21,273 bases of DNA from JASLPR01 sp964496475 (GCA_964496475.1 CAZBZS010000038.1:1-21273), one strand, 5' to 3'; shown: positions 1 to 7,583, counted from the first letter of the stretch. The notes: generated by a model not told the origin, from the sequence alone. Made by a program: numbers and translations.

Positions 1-655
1 TGACGTCGCCAGGCTCAAGGGTCATGACCTGGCTGATCTCCTGAATCAGGATAGCGGAAGCGAAGATCATGTCTGACGTGCGGGAGTCCTGGGCGGTCTT
101 GCCGTTGACGCGGGTGCCGACTTTGAGGTTGTCGGGGTTGAGATCGGAGACGATTATGGGGCCGAGAGGCAGGAAGGTGTCGAAGCTCTTGGCGCGAACC
201 CACTGGCTCTCGCGTGCCTGCCAGTCGCGGGCGCTGACGTCGTTGGCGGCCGTGTAGCCGAGAAGGCAATCGAGAGCCTCTTCCTCGGAGACATTGCGTG
301 TGTGGCGACCGATCACAAGCGCGAGTTCGCATTCGTGTTCGACCTGCTCGGACGAGCGGGGAAGGATGATGGATTCGCCGGGTCCGATGACGCTTGAGGG
401 AGGCTTGAAGAAAAGCATGGGGAAGGTGGGAATCTCCATGTTCACTTCGGCGGCGTGGGCACGGTAGTTGAGTCCGACGGCGATGATCTTTCCGGGAACG
501 ACGGGGGCCAGGAGTTCGAGCTCGTCATAGGCATCGACGGTGGCTCCAACGGTGAATTCGTGAAAGGGGTCACCCTGAATGGCGTTGACGGTTCCGTCCT
601 GCTTGAGCGAGCCGTAGGCCGGTCCGTCGGGGGTCAGGTAGCGGAGCAGCTTCAA
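1..655 (-). CDS. Fumarylacetoacetate hydrolase (FAH) family protein, C-terminus off the left edge
   Basis: The first 218 codons are visible; the C-terminus lies beyond position 1. The family catalyses hydrolysis, isomerisation or decarboxylation of acylpyruvates and 2-oxo-dienoates in aromatic catabolism, in the cytoplasm, with a divalent metal. Seen here: KIIAVGLNYRAHAAE at about residues 56-70 (His67 is the usual catalytic His), the metal-ligand region EHECELALVIGR near 107-117 (Glu108 and Glu110), and GYTAANDVSARDWQ near 135-148, a family signature. The start is TTG at 653-655, chosen because AAAGGA lies 7 bases upstream and the protein then begins directly with the N-terminal FAH subdomain (MKLLRYLTPDGPAYG). 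It lies 23 bases downstream of the alpha/beta hydrolase gene and is probably cotranscribed with it. The exact substrate cannot be told from sequence. Confidence 0.93.
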   Translation of the reverse strand, partial: MKLLRYLTPDGPAYGSLKQDGTVNAIQGDPFHEFTVGATVDAYDELELLAPVVPGKIIAVGLNYRAHAAEVNMEIPTFPMLFFKPPSSVIGPGESIILPRSSEQVEHECELALVIGRHTRNVSEEEALDCLLGYTAANDVSARDWQARESQWVRAKSFDTFLPLGPIIVSDLNPDNLKVGTRVNGKTAQDSRTSDMIFASAILIQEISQVMTLEPGDV

Positions 656-678
656 GATGAGATCCTTTCGGGGCCGGC

Positions 679-1455
679 TTACATGGCCTCGAGCAGCTTG
701 AGGGCGGCGGTGCGATATGTGTCTACGTCGGCGAGGGCGGGCAGGCGGCGGGCGTGGCGAAGCTCGACGAATTCGGCGCTCGGAATGCGACTCCTGATGA
801 TCTCGGCGTCGGCGTTGGAAACCACGGAGTCGTCGGCGCCACGGATGATGATTGTGCGGGCGGTGATGAGTGGAAGGAAGGATAGGGTTTCGCTGGTCGC
901 GACGGAACGGGCGAGGGCGACGGCGGCGGGTTGGTGGGAGGCGGAAGCAACGTCGAGAAGCTCGTCGGGTACCTTGCGGTTGCGGGGCAGGCCGTAGTCG
1001 GGCTTGAGCAAGCGGGCGAGATTCTGGGCGTTCCAGCTGAGCCCTTCGAGCTCGACGGCGCGGGCGAGGGCGGCAGCGGGATCGCCGGCGACGGCGTCAG
1101 CGCCCATGAGGACCAGTTTGTAGATAAGGGACGGATAGCGAGCGGCGAGGCTCTGGGCGACGCGGGCGCCTTCACCGAAGGCTAATACGCTGCAGCGTAC
1201 TAGCCTCAGGGTGTGCAGGGCGTAGCGGATGTCATCGGCGAGGGTGTCTACGTTGACGCCGCCCCCATCTTTTGGCGAGTCGCCGAATCCGCGAAAGTCG
1301 AAGGCGCGGCAGTGATATTCCTCGGGCATGCCTTCGATGAAGTCGTGCCACAGGCTCGCGGATTGGAGATTGCCGTGCAGGAAGACGGCATTGTGAATGC
1401 CTTCGCCGGATTCGAGGTAGTTGAGTTCGAGGTCGCGGGCGAGAACTGCGGGCAT
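679..1455 (-). CDS. Alpha/beta hydrolase-fold protein lacking the nucleophile serine
   Basis: A 258-residue cytoplasmic protein of typical alpha/beta-hydrolase length (MhpC/PcaD-like). Seen: the oxyanion-hole strand AVFLHGN near 23-29, DFRGFGDS near 53-60, and the acid-loop region IIIRGADDSVVS near the C-terminus. The nucleophile elbow should read G-x-S-x-G, but the aligned stretch is VLAFGEGARVAQ, putting Gly94 where Ser is expected. The C-terminal GH-x-P region reads ARRLPALADVD, so the catalytic His also looks displaced. It may therefore be non-hydrolytic, use another mechanism, or carry errors. The ATG at 1453-1455 has AAAGGA just upstream; an in-frame upstream extension to 1587 is open but lacks family similarity. 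It is the first gene of a two-gene unit with the FAH-family gene, a pairing that fits aromatic ring-cleavage product degradation. Confidence 0.85.
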   Translation of the reverse strand: MPAVLARDLELNYLESGEGIHNAVFLHGNLQSASLWHDFIEGMPEEYHCRAFDFRGFGDSPKDGGGVNVDTLADDIRYALHTLRLVRCSVLAFGEGARVAQSLAARYPSLIYKLVLMGADAVAGDPAAALARAVELEGLSWNAQNLARLLKPDYGLPRNRKVPDELLDVASASHQPAAVALARSVATSETLSFLPLITARTIIIRGADDSVVSNADAEIIRSRIPSAEFVELRHARRLPALADVDTYRTAALKLLEAM

Positions 1456-2076
1456 TGATTCCTTTTTGAGTGAGAAGGCGACGCGGGACGGGCCGTAGTT
1501 TACGGTTTGACGACGATGACCGGTAGTGCCAAGTGCAGCCTGTCTATTCTGAATGGCTGGCGCAATGACGCAGCCCAAAGCAGCCACAGGCTGTTTTTTC
1601 TGGCAGCGGTTGCGTAGGGGCCCAGCGGGTGGCGCATCGTTCGGATCTCGCTGCTGAAGATAGATTTACGGCCGGCAAGCTGGATCTCGTAACTGTTGTA
1701 ACGTCGGCGTTACCCAATAGCCACTGGAACGGTTTTTCGGTTTTTCGCGGTGGGGCGGAATGCCGGTTTACAGGTTTGAGAGAGCGGCGAGGGCCGGTGT
1801 TTCGTGGGTTCTATCCATAAGCAGCTCGGGGTCCGATTTGGATCGGTCTGGCGGGTTGCCCATCCCTGTGAATAGAAGCTCCCTGTGGTGGACGCGGACA
1901 GTGGACCGGCGGAAAAGTGGGGGCACGAGTTTAGAGTCCACTAACGATTGGTGGAGTTGTGGATGCTAGTCCATATTGATTAAGCAAATCTTCTGGTGTC
2001 CAGCTTAGAATGCTGTTGCCCTTTTGGTTATAAACAGAATTTACATCGAATAAAGAAGAATGGAGGAGGAAGAGGC
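1456..2076. other. Intergenic region between divergent genes, no gene recognised
   Basis: This stretch separates the minus-strand hydrolase unit from the plus-strand membrane protein. Short open frames exist on both strands, but none has a recognisable domain, a good ribosome site or coding-like composition, and no tRNA cloverleaf or ncRNA was recognised. It must hold divergent promoters. The plus-strand end (about 1980-2076) is AT-richer, with TATAAA at about 2030, but no -35 box at a convincing spacing was found. From about 1980 the composition shifts to lower GC, marking the left edge of the island described in the findings. Confidence 0.5.
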
Positions 2077-2724
2077 ATGAGCTCCAAAAGTTTGACCGGT
2101 TGGATGTTGGCCATTGGGCCAATAGGCATGTTCCTGGTATGGGGGGTTCTCGAGCCAGTGGTGATTGGGAGCGGAGATACTCCGCAGGAAGCACTTGAAC
2201 AGGCGTTGGCAAACGAGACTACGTGGTTCATATTTGGGATTATCGGTAGTCTTTGCTTCATCTCCATCTTCATTGGACTTAGTCTCCTATCAATCTCAAT
2301 GCGAGGTGAGGGAAAGGTTGGAGATGCTTGGGCCGGAGCCTCAGCAATTATCTTCGCTGCCCTTGCCGCTGTTGGAATAGCTGCCACTGGGCTCTCAATA
2401 GAAGCAGTGGCCATTGCGAACGAACAGGGTGTGGCGGCTGGAGTGCCCCTACAAAATGTCGGGGATGCACTCTGGGGAGGTTTTGGCTTGTTCTTCGGTA
2501 TAGCAGCGATCATGCTCGGCACGACCATAGCTCTACAAAAGACAGCACCAGTACTCCTCGGATGGCTGTTCGCACTTGTCGGTGTATTCCTGTTTCTCGG
2601 AACCCTAATCGACTGGGATGACACAGTAATAGGGATAGTGGTCTGGCTTGTCATGACTCTAACAGTCGCTTCTATAGGAATTGTGACCCTTAGATCAACG
2701 AAAGCAAGCCAAGCCATAGAGTAA
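2077..2724 (+). CDS. Hypothetical integral membrane protein, six predicted helices
   Basis: A 215-residue protein that I cannot assign to a family. Six hydrophobic segments are visible: about residues 9-30, 47-72, 83-110, 126-150, 153-176 and 180-203, separated by short polar loops. There is no catalytic motif. The start ATG at 2077 is preceded by a long purine-rich ribosome site (GGAGGAGGAAGAGG, 2062-2075); an upstream in-frame GTG-type start would add a non-membrane, Cys-rich stretch and is less likely. It is a single gene, followed 38 bases later by a strong terminator. GC content and codon use are clearly lower in GC than in the flanking genes (31 G+C of 60 in 2341-2400), and the usual plus-strand G excess is absent, suggesting a different origin. 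It resembles generic small polytopic proteins of the DUF4386 sort only in layout. Confidence 0.75.
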   Translation: MSSKSLTGWMLAIGPIGMFLVWGVLEPVVIGSGDTPQEALEQALANETTWFIFGIIGSLCFISIFIGLSLLSISMRGEGKVGDAWAGASAIIFAALAAVGIAATGLSIEAVAIANEQGVAAGVPLQNVGDALWGGFGLFFGIAAIMLGTTIALQKTAPVLLGWLFALVGVFLFLGTLIDWDDTVIGIVVWLVMTLTVASIGIVTLRSTKASQAIE

Positions 2725-2762
2725 ATCAGTTCCTAAAATTGTGTTGCTTAATTGCGCATCAC

Positions 2763-2797
2763 GAAAAGCCCCCTGGTGTTAAGCGACGGGGCTTTTC
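2763..2797. terminator. Rho-independent terminator, probably bidirectional
   Basis: A perfect 10-base stem, GAAAAGCCCC (2763-2772) with GGGGCTTTTC (2788-2797), and a 15-base loop. The stem carries A4 on its left arm and T4 on its right arm, so transcripts from either strand end in a U run. It lies 38 bases past the stop of the membrane protein gene (+) and 74 bases past the stop of the tatC remnant (-), so it fits convergent transcription. Confidence 0.85.
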
Positions 2798-2870
2798 TCG
2801 CGTAGATGAATCTTCACGAAACAGACTCATGCGATTACTTGGTTGCAAGAAAGGAATTGCTGCTAGGCAC

Positions 2871-3044
2871 CTACTCGCGATCTTCAGCGGACTCAGGAAC
2901 AGCGAGACGCGCTAGAAGAACTCCTAGTTCATTAAGTAAATACATCGGAATGTCTACGGTCATCTGGGTGAATAGATGAGGTGTAGGAGTAATGAGCGCA
3001 GCCAAGATGACGATCACAATTACCGCATATCGTCGGAAACGTTG
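2871..3044 (-). pseudogene. tatC: Remnant of the C-terminus of TatC (twin-arginine translocase subunit)
   Basis: The last 57 codons of a tatC reading frame, ending in TAG at 2871-2873. The peptide RFRRYAVIVIVILAALIT, then PTPHLFTQ, then IPMYLLNELGVLLARL, matches the final two membrane helices of TatC: the conserved TP-x-(D)-x-x-(S/T)-Q turn, IPMYLL-x-ELG, and the tail after LLAR. TatC is the membrane receptor for twin-arginine signal peptides and is normally about 230-260 residues; the N-terminal four helices are missing. Upstream of position 3044 (minus sense) the frame stays open, but the peptide loses all similarity, so the break is sharp. No start codon or ribosome site fits the remnant. 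It sits in the same lower-GC segment as the membrane protein. It may mark a rearrangement breakpoint or a chimeric assembly join. Confidence 0.8.
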
Positions 3045-3171
3045 ATGGGTGGAGGTGTTCCGGAGGGGGGAAATGAGGCAAAATGCCGTGGCGCCGTGTG
3101 GGCGCGGAAAGAGATTGAGCTGGCGAAGACGATGAGACTGGTATTGAGGGATCTTCGCAGGGAGCGTGGGC

Positions 3172-3936
3172 GTGGAGCGTGATGCGGGCGGAAGGGTGAC
3201 CGGGAGCGGCGAGGCGAAGAGGCCGGCGCAAGGGCTGGGCTCAGCCGCGGATATGGAGGCTTTGCAGGAGACGAACGTGCGGCTGGTAGACACGCTGCAA
3301 CAATTGCAACGGGAACGGGCGGGGGACGCGCTGGAAGGGGTGTTGGCGGAGGTGGATCGGACGATCAGCGGGATGTTGACTTATGTGGAGGATCTGCGAC
3401 GGACGCGGGAGAAGCTGGTGCGGGGGGTGCAGAGCGTGGCGGACCGGCTGGCGGAGATCGATACGCGGGCGGTGCTGGGCCCGGGCGAACCGGTACAGCC
3501 GCCGGGCGCCGGGATGGAGGCGCAGGCCCAGCCGGTTTATGAGCAACAATCGGCGGTGATAGAGCCTGCGATCCCGTCGGCGCCGGCACAGCCGGTTTAT
3601 GAGGAACAGCCGGCGATTGTAGAGCCCACGAGCACGTCGGCGGAGGAGAGTAGCGAGGACGAGCGGCGGGAGACGAGTTTGCCGGTGGACCTGGTGGTAC
3701 ACGGGTGCAAGAACTTTGAGCTTGTGGGGAAATTGCAGGCGAAGGTGTCGGGGCTGGCGGTGGTGGAAAGCATGCGGGTGAGACGGTTTCACCGGGGGTC
3801 GCTTTACATGACGGTTTCGCACGGAGCGGGCGATCTTGCGGAGGCTCTTGGCGGCCTGGATGTCGGTGGAAAACGGTTGCGAGTTCTGGAGAATGGGGCG
3901 GGGCGGATTGAGGCGACGTTCACGGGCCAGGTCTGA
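3172..3936 (+). CDS. Hypothetical coiled-coil protein with a proline-rich repeat linker and small C-terminal domain
   Basis: A 254-residue protein of unknown function. Three parts are visible: a helical, probably coiled-coil segment at about residues 28-100 (leucines and charged residues, ALEGVLAEVDRTISGML); a Pro/Glu/Gln linker holding two 20-residue repeats that begin AQPVYE; and an alpha/beta domain at about 172-250 (VDLVVHGCKNFELVGKLQ, then VVESMRVRRFHRGSLYMTVS) with an order suggesting a beta-alpha-beta-beta-alpha-beta sandwich. There is no signal peptide or membrane helix. The start is uncertain: GTG 3172 has AGGGAG 7 bases upstream, GTG 3166 is too close to that site, and ATG 3253 has no ribosome site. 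The coiled-coil plus sensor-like domain layout recalls scaffold proteins of the DivIVA type only loosely; no family assignment is made. Confidence 0.72.
   Translation: MERDAGGRVTGSGEAKRPAQGLGSAADMEALQETNVRLVDTLQQLQRERAGDALEGVLAEVDRTISGMLTYVEDLRRTREKLVRGVQSVADRLAEIDTRAVLGPGEPVQPPGAGMEAQAQPVYEQQSAVIEPAIPSAPAQPVYEEQPAIVEPTSTSAEESSEDERRETSLPVDLVVHGCKNFELVGKLQAKVSGLAVVESMRVRRFHRGSLYMTVSHGAGDLAEALGGLDVGGKRLRVLENGAGRIEATFTGQV
3526..3645 (+). repeat. Two tandem 60-base repeats (20 residues each) in the coiled-coil protein
   Basis: Copy 1 is 3526-3585 and copy 2 is 3586-3645. Each encodes a block starting AQPVYE, followed by Q-(Q/P)-x-A-(V/I)-(I/V)-E-P. The copies have diverged at several synonymous and non-synonymous sites, so the duplication is not recent. 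The repeat lengthens the linker between the coiled coil and the C-terminal domain. Confidence 0.8.
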
Positions 3937-3979
3937 GGCCAGGCAGTTAATCGCGTTTGAAGATTTCAGCCGGGCATCG

Positions 3980-4132
3980 ATGAACACAGATAGAACGGAC
4001 GCTAGACAGCTCACGTTGCTGCCCGGCGATGAGGCCACGCCGGTGTTTGGCCCGGACGGGAAGCTAATCGTGTTCGTGTACTTTGACTGCGAGAAGGAAG
4101 ATTTGGGCTCGCTGCACGTGATGACGCGGTAG
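3980..4132 (+). pseudogene. Single PD40/TolB-type beta-propeller repeat, gene fragment
   Basis: Fifty codons from ATG 3980 to TAG. The peptide ARQLTLLPGDEATPVFGPDG followed by KLIVFVYF is the classic PD40 (WD40-like, TolB) repeat: R-Q-L-T, a Gly-Asp turn, P-x-(W/F)-x-PDG-K-x-I-x-F, then a strand ending LHVM. Proteins with this repeat carry five to seven copies, usually secreted; one copy cannot fold as a propeller, so this is most likely the remnant of a larger gene. The frame is open upstream to about 3836, but that part overlaps the preceding gene and has no repeat features. It lies 43 bases after the coiled-coil gene and 48 bases before the glycoside hydrolase. Confidence 0.6.
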
Positions 4133-4180
4133 GCAGAGTCGGGACCGGGCCGACTGCGAAAGGATTGAGGAGGGATCGGA

Positions 4181-5529
4181 ATGGAACCGACGGAACTGGA
4201 TCGGTTTGGCGGTTGGCGGGAGTTGTCGTTCGAAGCGACAGGGCATTTCGGGTGGAGAAGCGGGATCGGTGGTGGCTGGTGACGCCGGACGGGAATGCAT
4301 CCCTGTCGTGGGGGATGAATCACATCATGCCGATGATGGTGAAGCAGAGGTATAACCGGGATCACTGGAAACGTGCGTTTGGCGGTGTGGACCCGGAGAA
4401 CCGGGCGTTCAAAGTGGGCTTTCAGAATCAGGTAGAGGCGGACTTGCGAGAGCTGGGAATGAACACGCTGGGGACGCATTCGCCGGTTGAATACTACGAG
4501 CCGGTGCGGGTGCCATTCGTACACAACGTGCGGTTTGCTGACATCTGCCACTACATGGAGCCTGTGGGCCCGGGGATGCGATTGGGAAATCGCGAGGAAG
4601 ATTTCTGGGACGTGTTCTCGCCTGAATTCGAGGTGCACTGAGGCAGGGTGGCGCGGGAACGGGTGGAACCGGTAGCGGGGAGTGAGTTTCTGCTGGGCTA
4701 CTCGATGGCGCACTGCCCGGTGTTCACCGACTTAGACGCGGCGGCGCGAGGCAATAATGTGTACGGGGCGCGGCGGGATGGGGTGCCGACGTGGCCGCGC
4801 GGGCTGCGCAACCTCGGTGAGGAGGCGCCGGGAAAACGGATTTACGTAGAGACGGTGAGGCGGCTGCACGGGGACGATGTCGAGAGCTTCAGCGCGTCTT
4901 ACGGGACGGATTTCGAAGGTTTCGGGGACCTACAAGGGGCGGTGGGGTGGCGGCCGGCCGTGGACGAGACGAACGAGAAGGAGTTGTGGGGCAACGCGGA
5001 ATTTCTGCTTGAGGTGGTGGATCGGTACTACGAGACGGCGGTGCGGGCGATCAGGCATTGCGACGAGACGCACATGATTCTGGGAAACACATTGAACGGG
5101 AACACGGGCGTGCCGGGCGAGATCGTGAGGCTAGCCGGTAAACACATGGATCTGGTGTTTCATCAGTTTTACGGACGCTACACGGAGCAGGCGGCGATGC
5201 TGGACAAGTACGCGGAACTGACGGGGAAGGAGGTGTTCAACGGGGACTCGGCGTACTCGGTGCCGGATGAGCATATGCGGAATCCGTATGGATCGCATTG
5301 CCGGGACCGGGAGGAACGGGCGGAGTGGTTCCTGGAGTTCGTGACGCAGGCGTTCGCGAGGCAGGAGTTCGTGGGCTGGAACCGGTGCGGCCGGATGGAC
5401 TCGTGGGAAGAACGACAGGTGAACAAGCAACACTCGGGCATTCAGGATCCATTCGGCCAGAAATATGAACCGATCACGCGGGCGATGGCGGACTTTGGCG
5501 GGCGGATGTACTCGATCACGCGGGGGTAG
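4181..5529 (+). pseudogene. Agarase-like glycoside hydrolase, disrupted by a frameshift and an in-frame TGA
   Basis: A protein of about 448 residues, resembling bacterial proteins annotated as agarase or GH50-like (beta)8-barrel hydrolases. The best start is ATG 4181, with GAGGAGGG (4167-4174) six bases upstream; it reads MEPTELDRFGGWRELSFEAT in one frame. The similarity then continues in another frame as FRVEKRDRWWLVTPDGN, so a base seems to be missing near 4245-4251. In that second frame, TGA at 4639-4641 interrupts DVFSPEFEVH*GRVARERVE, and the same frame resumes to TAG at 5527-5529. Later landmarks are EFLLGYSMAHCPVFTD, MILGNTLNGN, LVFHQFYGR and EVFNGDSAYSVP. No signal peptide is seen. 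Canonical Asn-Glu and Gly-Glu catalytic pairs are not evident at the expected places (AHCP and GDSAY occur instead). It is either a decayed gene or a correct gene with two sequencing errors. Confidence 0.75.
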
Positions 5530-5588
5530 GCAGGCCGGGCGAGGGCCGGACGACCACGCGTGGGTAGCCTTGCTCGGGGGACGGATTC

Positions 5589-7472
5589 TTAGTAGTAGAC
5601 GCGCTGGGTCTTCTGGGCTTTGACGTACTCGGCGTGGATGTCGTCGATTTCGGGCCGGCCGGAGACCTCGGCGGTGGCGACATCCCACCACATGCCGGTG
5701 TCGGGGGAGACGGCTTCGGGATAGATCGCGACGTCGATCACGACGGGACGGCGGACGATGTTGCGGGCTTCTTCAAGAGCTTGGCGCAGTTCGTCCGGGG
5801 TCTCGGCGCGGAGGCCGACGGCGCCCATGGATTCGGCGTTCTTGGCGTAATCGATGGAGAGAAAGGCGCCGGTGAGGCGGTTTGTGCCTTCGTCGCGCAT
5901 GCGGAACTCGTTACCGAAAGCGACGCCGGTGGCGCCCTCCTGCAAGCGGCGGATGACCTGGAAGCCGTGGTTGTGGGAGAGGACGATGATGATCTTGATG
6001 CCCTCTTGGACGGCGGTGACGATTTCGCCGGGGTTCATGAGGTAGGTGCCATCGCCAATCATGACGAAGACTTCGCGGTCGGGGTCGGCCATTTTGGCAC
6101 CGATGCCGGCGGGAATTTCCCAGGACATGCATGAGTAGCCGAACTCGAGCATGCAGTGGCGATCGTCGTTGCAGTCCCAGAGCTGGCGCAGGTCGCCGGG
6201 CAGGGAACCGGCGGCGCAGAGGGAGACGTCGCCGGGACGGGCGAAGTCGTTGACGATCTTGATCATCTCGGGCTGGCGCATGATGCCGTCGTCGGAGGGG
6301 GCGAAGGTTTGGACGAGAGTCGCGTCCCAGGCCTCGTTGAGGGCGACGACGCGCTGCGGCCAGGATGTGGGGGCGGAGTGGCCCGAGAGGGCGTCGGTGA
6401 GCTGGGCGAGGGCGAGTTTGGCGTCGGCGAGCACAGGCAGGGCGCCCTGCTTGTTGGCGTCGTGGCCGGTAACGTTGATGGCGATGAAGCGCACGTCGGG
6501 GTTCTGGAAAGCGGATTGGGAGCCGGTGGCGAAGTCGGCAAAGCGGGTACCGACTCCGATGACGAGGTCGGCTTCGGTGCTGAGGGCGTTGGCGGCGGAG
6601 GTGCCACCGACGCCGAGAGCGCCGACGGAGAGGGGGCCGGCGAGGCGACCGGCGCCTTTGCCGCCGTTGGTCTCACCGATGGGGATGCCGCAGGCAGTGG
6701 CGAAGGCGGCGAGCTCGTTTTCGGCTTCGGAGTAAAGGACGCCGCCACCGGCGAGGATTACGGGACTGGAGGAATCGCGAATCATGGCGGCGGCGGTGGC
6801 GACCGCGTCGGGATGGGGGTAGGGGCGCTCGATTTGCCAGGTGCGCTCTTCGAAGAAGTGGGTCGGGTAATCGAAGGCCATCATCTGGACATCCTGAGGC
6901 AGGGCGATGGTGACGGCGCCGGTCTCGGCGGGACTGGTAAGTACGCGCATGCCGATGGGCAGGGCGGTGAGAATCTGTTCGGGGCGGGTGATACGATCGA
7001 AGAAGCGGCTGACCGGGCGGAGGGTGTCGGCGGCGCCGATGTCGAAGCTGACGGGATGTTCGATCTGTTGCAGCACAGGGCCCTGGAAGCGCGTGGCGTA
7101 GTGGTCGGAGGGGAAGAGTAAGACGGGCAGATGGTTGGCGGTGGCGGTAGCGGCGCCGGTGACGAGGTTGGTGGTGCCGGGCCCGATTGAGGCGGTGCAG
7201 GCGAAGGTGGATTTGCGGCGCGTCGATTTGGCATAGCCGGTGGCGATGTGGACCATGGATTGCTCGTTGCGAGTCTGCATGTAGGGGATCTGGTCGCCGT
7301 ATTCCTCGAGACCCTGGCCGATGCCGGCGACGTTGCCGTGGCCGAAGATGCCGAACATTTTGGGGATGAGGCGCTGGCGCCGGCCGTCGCGTTCACTGTA
7401 TTGGACCGCGAGATACTTGACGATGGCCTGGCCGGCGGTGAGGCGGATGGTTTTGCCGTTGCTATTTGCCAT
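5589..7472 (-). CDS. iolD: 3D-(3,5/4)-trihydroxycyclohexane-1,2-dione acylhydrolase (IolD), ThDP-dependent
   Basis: A 627-residue cytoplasmic enzyme of the myo-inositol pathway, which opens the ring of trihydroxycyclohexanedione to 5-deoxy-glucuronic acid using thiamine diphosphate. Strong signatures: IFGHGNVAGIGQGLEEYG near 42-59, QTRNEQSMVHIATGYAK (Glu70 is the cofactor-activating Glu), SIGPGTTN, LLFPSDHYATR, GPVLQQIEHP, ITRPEQILTALP and TGAVTIALPQDVQ, all typical of IolD rather than of acetolactate synthase. The ThDP/Mg motif GDGTYLMNPGE begins at Gly473, and a second part, HNHGFQVIRRL, follows. Length is normal for the family and the gene is intact. ATG 7470-7472 is chosen, although the nearest purine site (AGAGGA) is rather far upstream. 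It lies 111 bases downstream of gpsA on the same strand; no other iol gene is in the window. It converges on the glycoside hydrolase with only 59 bases between. Confidence 0.95.
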   Translation of the reverse strand: MANSNGKTIRLTAGQAIVKYLAVQYSERDGRRQRLIPKMFGIFGHGNVAGIGQGLEEYGDQIPYMQTRNEQSMVHIATGYAKSTRRKSTFACTASIGPGTTNLVTGAATATANHLPVLLFPSDHYATRFQGPVLQQIEHPVSFDIGAADTLRPVSRFFDRITRPEQILTALPIGMRVLTSPAETGAVTIALPQDVQMMAFDYPTHFFEERTWQIERPYPHPDAVATAAAMIRDSSSPVILAGGGVLYSEAENELAAFATACGIPIGETNGGKGAGRLAGPLSVGALGVGGTSAANALSTEADLVIGVGTRFADFATGSQSAFQNPDVRFIAINVTGHDANKQGALPVLADAKLALAQLTDALSGHSAPTSWPQRVVALNEAWDATLVQTFAPSDDGIMRQPEMIKIVNDFARPGDVSLCAAGSLPGDLRQLWDCNDDRHCMLEFGYSCMSWEIPAGIGAKMADPDREVFVMIGDGTYLMNPGEIVTAVQEGIKIIIVLSHNHGFQVIRRLQEGATGVAFGNEFRMRDEGTNRLTGAFLSIDYAKNAESMGAVGLRAETPDELRQALEEARNIVRRPVVIDVAIYPEAVSPDTGMWWDVATAEVSGRPEIDDIHAEYVKAQKTQRVYY

Positions 7473-7583
7473 GGTGGATATCTGTCCTCTGGGAGGGGCG
7501 CAAAGACGGTGAGAAGCAGGTGCGCGTGATTCTACAACGAGAGGAGGGGAGGGCCGGTCCAGATGCGGCGGCGCAGCGGCGGC

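Noticed and set aside
1629..1969. Short plus-strand frames of about 60-70 codons in the 1456-2076 gap
   Set aside because: No ribosome site, no recognisable domain and no coding-like pattern.
4639..4641. TGA in the glycoside hydrolase as a selenocysteine codon
   Set aside because: No convincing SECIS-like hairpin follows, no redox role is expected, and the same gene already has a frameshift, so ordinary disruption is simpler.
3241..4713. 490-codon minus-strand open frame rich in His, Arg and Pro
   Set aside because: Composition is typical of an antisense frame in high-GC DNA, and it spans three plus-strand coding regions with recognisable domains.
6156..7121. Long plus-strand open frame of 321 codons opposite iolD
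   Set aside because: Gly/Val/Glu-dominated translation with no domain; it is the antisense of a strongly conserved gene in high-GC DNA.
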